A stretch of DNA of 61,787 bases from contig NZ_BCQP01000072.1 of NCBI RefSeq assembly GCF_001552135.1, positions 1-61,787 on the forward strand, given 5' to 3'. The notes below the pieces were generated by a model. The model was given only the letters and a program-made list of their open reading frames with translations. It ran no database searches and was not told where the DNA came from. The DNA is from Actinomadura chibensis NBRC 106107. GTDB lineage: Bacteria > Actinomycetota > Actinomycetes > Streptosporangiales > Streptosporangiaceae. Positions 17,084 to 25,894 of this stretch are shown piece after piece. The number at the start of each line of letters is the position of its first letter. Positions within the stretch are counted from its first letter, which is position 1. Both the position numbers and the translations under genes were made by a program.

Positions 17084-18382
17084 GTGGCACGCATCGTCTT
17101 CATCGGCGCCGGAAGCGTCGAGTTCACCAAGAACGTCCTGTCCGACATCCTGACGCTGCCCGGCCTCGGCGGCTCGACGCTCGTCCTGCACGACATCGAC
17201 GCCGAGCGGCTCGCGACGGCCGAGGCGATGGCGCACGGCATGGTCGCGAAGCTCGGGCTGCCCGCCAAGGTCGAGGCGCACGCCGACCGGCGCGCCGCGG
17301 TCGCGGGCGCGGACTACGTGATCAACGAGATCGCGGTCGGCGGGTTCGCGGCGACCCGGATCGACTTCGAGGTCCCGGCCCGGCACGGGCTGCGCCAGAC
17401 GATCGCCGACACGCTCGGCATCGGGGGCATCTTCCGCGCGCTGCGCACGATCCCGGTCATGACGGCGCTCGGCGACGACCTCGCCGAGCTGGCCCCGGAC
17501 GCCCTGCTCCTCAACTACACCAACCCGATGACGATGATCCCGAGGGCGGTGTGGGAGGGGACGCCGTTCCGCAACGTCGTCGGCATCTGCCATTCGGTGC
17601 GCGACACGCAGGCGCGGCTCGCCGAGCTGGTCGGCGTCCCCGTGGACGAGACGGCGTTCGTCACCGCCGGGGTCAACCACCAGGCGTTCGTGCTGAAGTT
17701 CGAGCACGAGGGGCGCGACATGTACCCGCGCCTTGCCGAGGTGGTCGCGGCCGATCCGAAGCTGCGGAACACGGTCCGGGCCGAGGTCTTCACGCGGTTC
17801 GGCCACTTCCCGACCGAGTCGAGCGTGCACGGCTCGGAGTACCTGCCGTGGTTCCTGCGGCACGACGACCAGGTCGAGAAGTTCGGCATCCACGTCGGGG
17901 CCTACCTGGAGTGGTCGAAGGAGAACCTCGCGTCCTACGAGGAGACGCGCCGCAGGCTGGCGGCGGGCGAGGACGTGGAGATCGAGCCGATGTCGGAGCT
18001 GGCCTCGGAGATCATCCACTCGATCGAGACGGGCGAGCGGCGGATCGTGCACGGCAACGTCCGCAACGACGGGCTGATCGCGAACCTGCCCGCGGACGCG
18101 TGCGTGGAGGTGCCGTGCGTGGTGGACCGGGCGGGCGTCCAGCCGACGCGGATCGGCGCGATGCCGCCGCAGCTCGCCGCGCTGAACCGGACGTTCCTGA
18201 ACGTGGGCGAGCTGACCGTCCGCGCCGCGCTGGAGGGCAGCCGCGAGCACGTGTACCACGCGGCGATGCTCGACCCGAACGCCGCCGCCACCCTGACCCT
18301 CGCCCAGATCCACGACCTCGTCGACGACATGATCGAGGCGCACGGCGACGCGCTCCCCGACGGCATCCGCCGCGCGCGCTGA
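17084..18382 (+). CDS. GH4 family glycosidase (alpha-galactosidase/alpha-glucosidase type)
   Basis: A 432-residue family-4 glycoside hydrolase. GH4 enzymes cleave by a redox mechanism needing NAD+ and a divalent metal. Visible are the NAD motif FIGAGSVEF (6-14), LNYTNPM (143-149), the metal-binding GICHS with Cys169 and His170, and GVNHQAF with His199. This resembles MelA-like alpha-galactosidases rather than the 6-phospho-glycosidases. It starts at GTG. With an ABC importer in the same regulon, the substrate is probably an imported, unphosphorylated glycoside. It lies 10 bp before the amidohydrolase. Confidence 0.92.
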   Translation: MARIVFIGAGSVEFTKNVLSDILTLPGLGGSTLVLHDIDAERLATAEAMAHGMVAKLGLPAKVEAHADRRAAVAGADYVINEIAVGGFAATRIDFEVPARHGLRQTIADTLGIGGIFRALRTIPVMTALGDDLAELAPDALLLNYTNPMTMIPRAVWEGTPFRNVVGICHSVRDTQARLAELVGVPVDETAFVTAGVNHQAFVLKFEHEGRDMYPRLAEVVAADPKLRNTVRAEVFTRFGHFPTESSVHGSEYLPWFLRHDDQVEKFGIHVGAYLEWSKENLASYEETRRRLAAGEDVEIEPMSELASEIIHSIETGERRIVHGNVRNDGLIANLPADACVEVPCVVDRAGVQPTRIGAMPPQLAALNRTFLNVGELTVRAALEGSREHVYHAAMLDPNAAATLTLAQIHDLVDDMIEAHGDALPDGIRRAR

Positions 18383-18392
18383 GGAGACTCCG

Positions 18393-19418
18393 ATGAAGCT
18401 GAGCGAATACCGGCCGGTCCCGCGGCTGCGCGTGCCGGAGACGTCCGTGCCGCGCGCCGCCGTCCCGGCGATCGACGCGCACAACCACCTCGGCCGCTGG
18501 CTGACCGGCGGCTGGGCCGTCCAGGACGTGGGGGCGTTACTCGCCCTCATGGACTCGTGCAACGTCCGGACGATCGTGAACCTGGACGGGCGCTGGGGCG
18601 ACGAGCTGGAGGCCAACCTCGACCGCTACGACCGCGCCCATCCGGGCCGCTTCTACACCTACTGCCACGTCGACTGGGACGACATCGGCCGCGAGGGCGC
18701 CCTCGCGGACAGCCTGCGGCGCTCGGTCGCCGCGGGCGCCCGCGGGCTGAAGGTGTGGAAGGACCTCGGCCTGCACGTCCGCGACTCCGCCGGGCAGCTC
18801 GTCCTGCCCGACGACCCGCGCCTCGGCGAGCTGTGGGAGGCGGCCGCCGAGCTGCGGGTCCCGGTCGCGATCCACACCGCCGACCCGATCGCGTTCTTCG
18901 ACCCCGTCGACGAGCGCAACGAGCGGTACGAGCAGCTCCTCGCCCACCCCGACTGGTCGTTCGCCGACCCGAGCCGGTTCCCGCGCTTCGACCGGCTCAT
19001 GGACGCCCTGGAGGACCTCGTCGCCGCGCACCCGCGGACGGTGTTCGTCGCCGTCCACGCGGGCTGCCAGGCCGAGGACCTCGGCCGCGTCGGCCGGATG
19101 CTCGCCGCCTACCCGAACCTGCACATCGACATCGCCGCGCGGATCGCCGAGCTCGGCCGGCAGCCGCGCGCGACGCTCGACCTGATCACCCGCTTCCCCG
19201 GCCGCGTCCTGTTCGGCACGGACGAGTTCCCGCCGAACCGCGCGACCTACACGACGCATTTCCGCTTCCTGGAGACGAAGGACGAGTACTTCCCGCACTC
19301 GGCGGAGGACCCGCCGCTGATGGGCCGGTGGCACATCAGCGGCCTCGGGCTCTCCTCCAACGTCCTGTCCTGCGTCTACGCGGACAACGCCGCCCGCCTG
19401 CTCGGCCTGTGCCCGTGA
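18393..19418 (+). CDS. Amidohydrolase-2 family TIM-barrel metal hydrolase
   Basis: A 341-residue protein of the amidohydrolase-2 family. IDAHNHLGRW at about 28-37 supplies metal-binding histidines. VAIHTADPIAFF, VAVHAGCQAEDL and VLFGTDEFPPN supply further conserved His/Asp positions. Relatives are sugar lactonases (galactarolactone, fuconolactone) or decarboxylases. Together with the UlaG-like enzyme this gives the operon two possible lactone-opening enzymes. It is last in the operon and converges with the ABC permease gene 18 bp away. Confidence 0.85.
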   Translation: MKLSEYRPVPRLRVPETSVPRAAVPAIDAHNHLGRWLTGGWAVQDVGALLALMDSCNVRTIVNLDGRWGDELEANLDRYDRAHPGRFYTYCHVDWDDIGREGALADSLRRSVAAGARGLKVWKDLGLHVRDSAGQLVLPDDPRLGELWEAAAELRVPVAIHTADPIAFFDPVDERNERYEQLLAHPDWSFADPSRFPRFDRLMDALEDLVAAHPRTVFVAVHAGCQAEDLGRVGRMLAAYPNLHIDIAARIAELGRQPRATLDLITRFPGRVLFGTDEFPPNRATYTTHFRFLETKDEYFPHSAEDPPLMGRWHISGLGLSSNVLSCVYADNAARLLGLCP

Positions 19419-19436
19419 CGGCGGGCCCCTGACCCG

Positions 19437-20300
19437 TCACCCCTTCACGGCGCCCGCGAGGGCCTGCACGAACCGCCGCTGCCCGATCAGGAACACCACG
19501 AGGACCGGGACGGTCGTCAGCACCGTCCCGGCCATGATCTGCGGCCAGTCCGCGCGGTGCTGCCCCTGGAACGTGGCGAGCCCCGCCTGCACCGTGTAGT
19601 TCTCCTGGGACGAGATCGCCACCATCGGCCAGAACAGATCGTTCCACGCGTAGATGAACGTGATCACGGCGAGCGCCGCGAGCGCGGGCCGCGCGACCGG
19701 CAGGACGACGCGGAAGAACACGCCGAACCGCGAGCAGCCGTCGATCCGCGCCGCCTCCTCCAGCTCGCGCGGGAAGTTCTGGAAGAACGACGTCATCAGG
19801 TAGACGCCGAGCGCGGACGCGAGCTGCGGCACGATCAGCGCGCCGAGCGTGTTGATCAGATGCAGCTTGTTGAAGATCAGGAACGTCGGGATCACGGTGA
19901 GCTGGAACGGGATCAGCGTCGTCGCGATCACCAGCACCAGCGCGACCTTCCGCCCGACGAACCGCATCCGCGCGAAGGCGTAGCCCGCCATGCTGCACAG
20001 CAGCATCTGCGACAGGACGATCACCCCGGCGACGATCACGCTGTTGAGGAACCAGCGCGGGAACTGCGAGTCCGTCAGCAGCCCCCGGTAGCCGGTGAGG
20101 TCGATGCCCGGCGGGACGAGCGGCGGCGGGAACCGGTTGAGCTGCGCTCTCGTCATGACCGACGCGCCGAGCATGTAGACGAACGGCACCACCATCAGCA
20201 GCGACAGCGGCAGCAGCACGAGGTGCCGGGCGGCGGGCAGGCGCCCGGTGAGACGAAGGCGCGGCCGGAGCCGGAGGCGGGAGAGCGGCGCGGTCGTCAT
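19437..20300 (-). CDS. Carbohydrate ABC transporter permease (MalG-like)
   Basis: A 287-residue inner-membrane permease with about six hydrophobic segments and the EAA loop (ELEEAARIDGCSRFGVFFRV near 190-210). It pairs with the permease just upstream, whose stop overlaps this ATG (ATGA at 20297-20300). No ATPase gene is present; actinomycetes often use a shared MsiK-type ATPase. Confidence 0.93.
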   Translation of the reverse strand: MTTAPLSRLRLRPRLRLTGRLPAARHLVLLPLSLLMVVPFVYMLGASVMTRAQLNRFPPPLVPPGIDLTGYRGLLTDSQFPRWFLNSVIVAGVIVLSQMLLCSMAGYAFARMRFVGRKVALVLVIATTLIPFQLTVIPTFLIFNKLHLINTLGALIVPQLASALGVYLMTSFFQNFPRELEEAARIDGCSRFGVFFRVVLPVARPALAALAVITFIYAWNDLFWPMVAISSQENYTVQAGLATFQGQHRADWPQIMAGTVLTTVPVLVVFLIGQRRFVQALAGAVKG

Positions 20301-21238
20301 AGCAGGAACCCCTTCTTGCGGCCGAACACCAGGCCGACCACGATCGCGAGCAGGCTCCCCGCGAACAGCGCGTACGCGACGGCGGCGCCGTACCCGGCGG
20401 TGAAGAACTCGAAGGCGAGCTGCCAGACGTAGTAGACGATCGTGATCGTCGAGTTGACGGGCCCGCCCTTGGTGGTCGTGAACAGCAGGTCGAAGAACTG
20501 GAGGCAGTCGATCAGCCCCCAGACGGCGAGGAACAGCGAGATCGGCCGGACGGACGGGACGATGATGTGCCGGAACGTCCGCCACGCCCCCGCGCCGTCG
20601 ATGGCGGCGGCCTCCAGCACCTCCTTCGGGATCTCCTGCAGCGCGGCGAGGTAGATGACGACGTTGAAGCCGAACTGCGTCCAGACGAAGATCCCGCTGA
20701 TCACGAGCAGGGCCTGGGACGGGTCGTCCAGGAACCCCTGCGCGGGCAGCCCGGCGCGGGTGACCAGCCCGTTGACGACGCCGAAGTCCTTGTCGAACAC
20801 GAACGCCATCAGCAGCCCCTCGGCGGCGGCCGAGGCGACGAACGGGACGAGGAAGCACGCCCGGTAGAACCCGATCCCCCGGATCGGCTTGTTCAGCAGC
20901 AGCGCGACCCCGAGCCCGAGCAGCAGCGACACCGGGATGTAGATGCCGGTCAGCTCCAGCGTGTTGCGGATCGCCTTCCAGAACACGGGGTCGTCGGCGA
21001 GCGTCCTGTAGTTGGCGAAGCCGACGCCCTGCCCCTCGCTGACGAGGTCGGAGTCGGTGAGCGACAGCCGGAACGCCCAGCCCATCGGCAGCAGCGAGAA
21101 GCCGAGCACGAGCAGCGTGGACGGCGCGGCGAACGACCACCCGGCGGCCTGGTCGCCGAGCCTGCGCCCGCCCTTGCGCTCCGGACGGGGCGGGGCCGCC
21201 CGCCGGTCGTCCTTCTCCGTCGTGACCGCCGTGCTCAT
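20297..21238 (-). CDS. Carbohydrate ABC transporter permease (MalF-like)
   Basis: A 313-residue inner-membrane permease. It has a charged cytoplasmic N-terminus (about 1-30), then six hydrophobic segments, and an EAA motif (EVLEAAAIDGAGAWRTFRHI). Its start overlaps the binding-protein stop by four bases and its end overlaps the second permease, so the three genes are translationally coupled. It probably carries the substrate of the GH4 operon, because its operon promoter bears the same paired palindrome. Confidence 0.93.
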   Translation of the reverse strand: MSTAVTTEKDDRRAAPPRPERKGGRRLGDQAAGWSFAAPSTLLVLGFSLLPMGWAFRLSLTDSDLVSEGQGVGFANYRTLADDPVFWKAIRNTLELTGIYIPVSLLLGLGVALLLNKPIRGIGFYRACFLVPFVASAAAEGLLMAFVFDKDFGVVNGLVTRAGLPAQGFLDDPSQALLVISGIFVWTQFGFNVVIYLAALQEIPKEVLEAAAIDGAGAWRTFRHIIVPSVRPISLFLAVWGLIDCLQFFDLLFTTTKGGPVNSTITIVYYVWQLAFEFFTAGYGAAVAYALFAGSLLAIVVGLVFGRKKGFLL

Positions 21239-22515
21239 TGGCCGGGCACCGCGAGCAGCGCGTCGGACTTGCGGGCCGCGTCGTCCAGGGCGCTCTTCGG
21301 GTCGGACCGGCCGAGCAGGACCGCGGCGATCGCGTTCGCGACGAACGACGACACCCGCGGGTACTTGGAGTTCACCGGCCTGATCTGCTTGGCGTTCGCG
21401 AGGTTCTCGGTGACGACGTCGATGCCCGGGTACTTCTTCACGAACTCCTGGTAGCCGGGGAGCTTGGTGATGGACTGGCGGGTCGGGAGCTGGCCGGTGT
21501 CCTTCATCCAGACGAGCTGCTGCTCAGGCTTCGTCAGCCAGGTGAGGAACTCGACCGCCGCCTTGACGCGCCGCTTGCCGTGGTCGAAGACGGCCCAGTT
21601 GTCGGGCCCGGAGACGGTCTGGTGGTCGCCGTTGGTCCCGGGCAGCGGCGCGATCCCGTAGTCGATCTTCGCGGTCTGCACGTCCGGCAGCACCCACGGG
21701 CCGGACAGGAACAGCCCGAGCCGTCCCGACTCGAACAGCTTCTGGCCCTTCTCGGCCGGGCTGGAGTCGATGTAGACGGACTTGTCCTGCGTCGCCATCT
21801 GCTGGAGGAACGTGAGCGCCTCCACCCCCGGCGGCGCGTTGAACGCGGCCTTCTTGCCGTCCTTCGACAGGATCGCTCCACCGCGCTGCCAGACGAGCGG
21901 CCACAGCGTCCAGGTCGTCTCCTCGCCGCCGCTGACCGCCCACGTGGTGCCGTAGTTCTTGTTCTTGGCGTCGGTGAGCTTCTTCGCCATGGCGCGGAAG
22001 TCGTCCCAGGTCCACGTCGGCGCGGGCGGCTTCAGCCCGGCGTCGTGGAGCATCTTCTTGTTGTAGAGGACGGTCAGGTCGTCGACGACGGCCGGGAACC
22101 CGATCACCTTGCCGTTGACCGTGGCGGTCTGCCGGGTGTTGGGCCAGAAGTCGTCCCAGTTCGTCGCCGGGCCGAGGTACTTCTTCAGGTCGGGGACCTT
22201 CGGGCTGCGCGCGAGCGCCGCCCCCCACGACCCGTACATGTAGGCGATGTCGGGGTAGGTGCCCGCCGCGAACCCGGCCGTGACCTTGGGCAGCATCGCG
22301 TCGGCGGTGGTGCCGCCGGAGTCGGTCTTCACCCTGATCCCGGGATGGGAGGCGTTGAACGACTCGACGAGCTTCTCGATCGACCGCGCCGCGGCGTCGT
22401 CCTGGCCGTGCCAGACCATCAGCTCGACCGGGCCGGAGGAGTCTCCGTCCCCGGACGATGAGCATGCGGCGACGCCGACCACCGCCGCGACGAGGACCGG
22501 GATGAGCTTGTGCAC
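21235..22515 (-). CDS. Extracellular sugar-binding lipoprotein
   Basis: A 426-residue family-1 type solute-binding protein. The signal peptide is followed by lipobox VAAC with acylated Cys18. The body has the features of oligosaccharide binders (VWHGQDDAAARSIEKLVESF, AAVDDLTVLYNKKML-like region, LFESGRLGLFLSGPW). I start at GTG 22515, which has GGAGGT upstream and a signal peptide directly after; a longer frame to 22569 would run into the operator. First gene of the importer operon, controlled from O3. Confidence 0.93.
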   Translation of the reverse strand: MHKLIPVLVAAVVGVAACSSSGDGDSSGPVELMVWHGQDDAAARSIEKLVESFNASHPGIRVKTDSGGTTADAMLPKVTAGFAAGTYPDIAYMYGSWGAALARSPKVPDLKKYLGPATNWDDFWPNTRQTATVNGKVIGFPAVVDDLTVLYNKKMLHDAGLKPPAPTWTWDDFRAMAKKLTDAKNKNYGTTWAVSGGEETTWTLWPLVWQRGGAILSKDGKKAAFNAPPGVEALTFLQQMATQDKSVYIDSSPAEKGQKLFESGRLGLFLSGPWVLPDVQTAKIDYGIAPLPGTNGDHQTVSGPDNWAVFDHGKRRVKAAVEFLTWLTKPEQQLVWMKDTGQLPTRQSITKLPGYQEFVKKYPGIDVVTENLANAKQIRPVNSKYPRVSSFVANAIAAVLLGRSDPKSALDDAARKSDALLAVPGQ

Positions 22516-22533
22516 CGGAGCACCTCCATAGAT

Positions 22534-22568
22534 TTCCGTGATACGGAAAGCTATTCCAGATTGCGGCA
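22534..22568. promoter_or_regulatory. Candidate IclR operator O3 before the ABC importer
   Basis: TTCCGTGATACGGAA at 22534-22548 is identical over 15 bp to the strong half of O2. A degenerate second copy begins at 22554, again exactly 20 bp on. It ends about 19 bases before the start of the binding-protein gene. The shared sequence ties this operon to the iclR locus 8 kb away. Confidence 0.8.
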
Positions 22569-22639
22569 CAAGCTAGCAGGGGTCTTCGAGGCGGGTCAAG
22601 GCTCGTCAAAGGCGGCGGCGCCGCCGGTCCGGCTCTTCG

Positions 22640-23701
22640 CTAGCCGACTTCGTGCCAGGGGATCTCGGGACGGGACGGCGCCACCACCGCGAGGGACTGG
22701 CCGCCGCGCACCATCTCGTCCGGCGCGGCCGTCAGCCGGAACCGGGCGTTCGGACGGTGCGACTCGCCCACCGCGAGCAGCGTGCTGCCGCGGCGCAGCA
22801 GGAAGACCGCCACGTCCAGGCGGGACCACTCGCCCGCGTCGGCGGGGACGTCCACCCGGTAGAGCGTTCCATCGGTGTCGAGCGTGCTGGCGAGGTTGTG
22901 GTAGATCGCGGCGACGCCCGGGTTGCGGATCGCGACCGCGACCACGGCCGGGTCGTCGATGTCGACCGGCTCGATGTCCGGGCCGATCAGCGCGAGCGCC
23001 TCGGTGATCTCCGCGCGGCTGCCGCCGTCGTGCACCCCGGCCAGCAGGTGGACCGGCGGCTCCCCGTTCCGCCGCAGGTAGGCCGACACGCCGAGCGTCA
23101 CCCGGACGGTCTCGTCGTCACTGCGGCCCACGACCACGACCGTCCGCGCCGTCTCCAGGCAGGCGCGCTGGTAGGCGGACTCGTCGAACGCGACCACGTC
23201 GTACAGGCCGGGGTCGGGGTTCTCCCCGGTCAGCTCGCCCGGCCAGAAGATCGTCACGACCGGGGTGCGCGCGAACTCGGGGTCGGCGCGGAGCTGGCCG
23301 ATGATGGCCCGCAGCCCGTCCCGGTCGTAGCCGACCACCACGATGTGCCCGCGCTTGTGGAGCCGCGCCTGCCCGGTCGCCCTCATCGTGCGTCCCTTCC
23401 CCATCCAGAGCGTCAGCTCGGCGAACATCACGAGCCCCGCGGTCAGCCCCGCCACGATGATCAGCACGCCGCCGATCCGCCCGCCGGTCGTCTGCGGGGA
23501 CAGGTCGCCGTAGCCCGTGGTGGTGCCGCTGACGAGGAAGTACCAGACGTACTCGTCCGGGCGCTTGATGTCGGCGCCGGACGGCTCGAACACCGCGATC
23601 AGCAGCCAGCCCGCAAGGAACGCCGCGAGGAGCACGAGCGCGGGCGCGCGCCAGGACCGCCCGGTGATCCGGTTGACCAGGCGCATCAGCACGATCGGCA
23701 T
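22640..23701 (-). CDS. Two-TM potassium channel with RCK (TrkA-N/C) domain
   Basis: About 353 residues. One hydrophobic segment at 20-38, a pore with selectivity filter TTGYGD at 61-66, a second segment at 76-98, then a cytosolic RCK domain starting HIVVVGYDRDGLRAII with a Rossmann-like nucleotide site and a C-terminal regulatory part. It resembles Kch/MthK-type channels. I prefer ATG 23701; a TTG at 23737 would add 12 residues. Not obviously part of the sugar regulon. Confidence 0.88.
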   Translation of the reverse strand: MPIVLMRLVNRITGRSWRAPALVLLAAFLAGWLLIAVFEPSGADIKRPDEYVWYFLVSGTTTGYGDLSPQTTGGRIGGVLIIVAGLTAGLVMFAELTLWMGKGRTMRATGQARLHKRGHIVVVGYDRDGLRAIIGQLRADPEFARTPVVTIFWPGELTGENPDPGLYDVVAFDESAYQRACLETARTVVVVGRSDDETVRVTLGVSAYLRRNGEPPVHLLAGVHDGGSRAEITEALALIGPDIEPVDIDDPAVVAVAIRNPGVAAIYHNLASTLDTDGTLYRVDVPADAGEWSRLDVAVFLLRRGSTLLAVGESHRPNARFRLTAAPDEMVRGGQSLAVVAPSRPEIPWHEVG

Positions 23702-23817
23702 CCGCGCAGCGTGCCAGCGTGCGAAATGTCGCGTCAAGCCTGAAATGCCGTGGTCAGCCCGGCCGGACGCGGTCAGCCCGGCGGCGCGGGGCCAGCGGGG
23801 CGGGTTGGGCAGGCGGG

Positions 23818-24159
23818 CTAGCGGGCGGGGCCGCCGCGCAGGACGCGGCTGAGCGCCGCCGCCACCTCTTCGGACAGGTCGCCGTCACCGGACGGGGCGG
23901 GCGCCGCTCCCGAGCGCACCAGGTCGCCGGGGACGGCGTCGCGGGTGAGGCCGCAGTCGCGGCACTCGACCTCGCCCAACCGGCACACGAGCGCGGCCGA
24001 GCCGCACTCCGCGCAGCGGTCGAGCCCGTCCGCCCAGTCGCGGGCGGCCTGGCAGCCGGGGCAGATCAGGACCTGCCGGTCGGCGCGGACCCCGCGCTTC
24101 CAGGGGCTCGCGCCCCGGACGGGGTCCGTCTGCCGCGCCCCGCAACGGAAGCAGGGCAT
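23818..24159 (-). CDS. Zinc-ribbon protein
   Basis: A 113-residue protein with four CxxC motifs (CFRC, CPGC, CAEC, CRDC), enough for two zinc ribbons, and a helical C-terminal tail (DLSEEVAAALSRVL). The ATG follows GGAGGTG. Function unknown; it could bind nucleic acid or a protein partner. It sits downstream of ahpE on the same strand. Confidence 0.7.
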   Translation of the reverse strand: MPCFRCGARQTDPVRGASPWKRGVRADRQVLICPGCQAARDWADGLDRCAECGSAALVCRLGEVECRDCGLTRDAVPGDLVRSGAAPAPSGDGDLSEEVAAALSRVLRGGPAR

Positions 24160-24248
24160 CACACCTCCAGCGGTGCGGGGACCGGTTCCGGCCACCCCTT
24201 CCGGGGCCGTGGGGGGACGTCCCGCCACGCTGGTCCGGTCCGATTCGC

Positions 24249-24710
24249 TCAGATCTCGGCGAGCGCCTTGCGGTACTCGCCGATGTCGCGTGCGTCCGGG
24301 ATCGCGTTCACGACCTTCCAGCGGACCACGCCCTCGGTGTCGATGACGAAGGTGCCGCGCACGGCGAGCCCCTTGCTCTCGTCGAACACGCCGTAGCGCT
24401 GCGCCGTCCCGCCGTGCGGCCAGAAGTCGGCCAGCAGCGGGAACTGGTAGTTCTCCTGGTCGGCCCAGGCGCGCAGGGCGAACATCGAGTCGACCGACAC
24501 GGCGAGGACCTGCACGTCGTCCGCGTCGCCCAGGGAGGGCAGCTCGTCGCGGACCTCGCACAGCTCGCCCGTGCAGACCCCGCTGAACGCCAGCGGGTAG
24601 AAGATCAGGACGACCTTCTTGCGGCCCCGGTAGTCCGACAGCTTCACCGGAGTGCCGTGCTGGTCCTTCAGTTCGAAGTCGGGGGCGACGTCGCCCACCT
24701 CTACCGCCAA
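24249..24710 (-). CDS. ahpE: AhpE-type peroxiredoxin
   Basis: A 153-residue thiol peroxidase reducing hydrogen peroxide, organic peroxides or peroxynitrite. The peroxidatic Cys46 lies in FYPLAFSGVCTGEL, and FPLLADFWPHGGTAQRYGVF and RGTFVIDTEG follow as in mycobacterial AhpE, which I recall has the same length. A second cysteine, Cys51 (GELCEVR), could act as a resolving residue. I use TTG 24710, placed after GGGAG, because the fold begins there. The order ahpE-DUF3052-...-aceE matches Mycobacterium Rv2238c-Rv2241. Confidence 0.9.
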   Translation of the reverse strand: MAVEVGDVAPDFELKDQHGTPVKLSDYRGRKKVVLIFYPLAFSGVCTGELCEVRDELPSLGDADDVQVLAVSVDSMFALRAWADQENYQFPLLADFWPHGGTAQRYGVFDESKGLAVRGTFVIDTEGVVRWKVVNAIPDARDIGEYRKALAEI

Positions 24711-24822
24711 TGCAGCTCCCGTGATCCGTCCCGCGCGCGGCGGGATGCGCCCGCCCCCCACGGGCGTGGAGGACGGGACCAGTCTGGCACCCCGCCCGCG
24801 CCCGCGGGCACGGGCACCGGGG

Positions 24823-25251
24823 TTACTTGCGAACCTTGGGCGCGACCAGCCGCGTGCCGGACCATTCCTTGGCCGCGCTGACGCTGCTGGTCTGCGACAG
24901 GCCGGCCGTCTGCGCGGCCTCGCCGATGTCGCTCGGCTCGACGTGCCCGTCCCGGCCCGCCTTCGGGGTCAGCAGCCAGATGTCGCCGCCTCCGGTGAGC
25001 GGGATCATCGCGTCGGTCAGGCCCTCGAACAGGTCGCCGTCCTCCTCGCGCCACCACAGCAGCACGACGTCGACCACGTCGTCGTAGTCCTCGTCGACCA
25101 GCTCGTTCCCCGTGACGGCCTCGACGGATTCGCGGAGCCCCTCGTCGACGTCGTCGTCGAAGCCGATCTCCTGCACCACCTGGCCCGCCTTCAGGCCGAG
25201 CCGTTCGGCCAGGCTGCGCTCAGACTGCGCCTGACCCGCGGTCGCGCTCAC
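24823..25251 (-). CDS. DUF3052 family protein
   Basis: A 142-residue actinobacterial protein of unknown function, corresponding in position and sequence type to mycobacterial Rv2239c. It has an acidic core (GFDDDVDEGLRESVEAVTG, DDVVDVVLLWWREEDGDL) and a basic C-terminal tail (GTRLVAPKVRK). Start GTG 25251 follows GGAGGA. No catalytic motif is visible. Confidence 0.85.
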   Translation of the reverse strand: MSATAGQAQSERSLAERLGLKAGQVVQEIGFDDDVDEGLRESVEAVTGNELVDEDYDDVVDVVLLWWREEDGDLFEGLTDAMIPLTGGGDIWLLTPKAGRDGHVEPSDIGEAAQTAGLSQTSSVSAAKEWSGTRLVAPKVRK

Positions 25252-25457
25252 GAAAGTCCTCCCATTGTCGCCATTCCGCACGGTGCCGTGCTTGTCATTC
25301 CGGCCCCCGGGCCGGGTGGCCCGCCCACACCTGTGCGGTGTTTGCGGGACAGTCCACACAAGTGAGGGCCCCTAGCGCAAGTGTCTTCCCGGCTTTTGGT
25401 GGCCTCATTGGTCCGATCTCGGAGTTCTCCGGGCCGGCGCCCCGGGTTCGCTTTCGC

Positions 25458-25865
25458 TCATCCTTTGAGAAAAGACAAGCGGACTTGACGGTCCGGGTTG
25501 TCGACGTTGAGGTCGACGAGGGCCACCGACTGCCACGTCCCGAGCGCCAGCCGGCCGCCCACGACGGGCAGCGTCGCGAACGGCGGGACGAGCGCGGGCA
25601 GCACGTGCGAGCGCCCGTGCCCGCGGGACCCGTGCGCGTGCCGCCAGCGGTCGTCGGCGGGCAGCAGGTCGCGCAGGGCCGCGAGCAGGTCGTCGTCGCT
25701 GCCGGACCCGAGCTCGATGATCGCCACGCCGGCGGTGGCGTGCGGGACGAAGACGTGCAGCAGCCCGTCGCCGCCCGCCGCCGCGGCGAACCGCTCGCAC
25801 TCGCCCGTGATGTCGTGCACGGCCTCGCGCCCGCCGGTGACGACCCTGACCACGGTGCTCTCCAT
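25458..25865 (-). CDS. YjbQ family protein (secondary thiamine-phosphate synthase type)
   Basis: A 135-residue UPF0047/YjbQ protein. Conserved histidine blocks are visible: VFVPHATAGVAIIE, the RWRHAHG-x-GHGRSHVLP stretch, and GTWQSVALVDLN at the end. YjbQ homologs form trimers and show weak thiamine-phosphate synthase activity; the true role is unresolved. Length is typical. Confidence 0.88.
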   Translation of the reverse strand: MESTVVRVVTGGREAVHDITGECERFAAAAGGDGLLHVFVPHATAGVAIIELGSGSDDDLLAALRDLLPADDRWRHAHGSRGHGRSHVLPALVPPFATLPVVGGRLALGTWQSVALVDLNVDNPDRQVRLSFLKG

Positions 25866-25894
25866 GCCCCCGGTCTACCCGATCCGGGCGCCGG

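Noticed and set aside
15899..18616. 905-codon minus-strand frame opposite the SDR and GH4 genes
   Set aside because: Low-complexity translation without motifs; the plus-strand genes have intact active sites and good spacing.
22516..22569. Longer start for the sugar-binding lipoprotein
   Set aside because: It would put the palindromic operator inside the coding sequence and bury the signal peptide.
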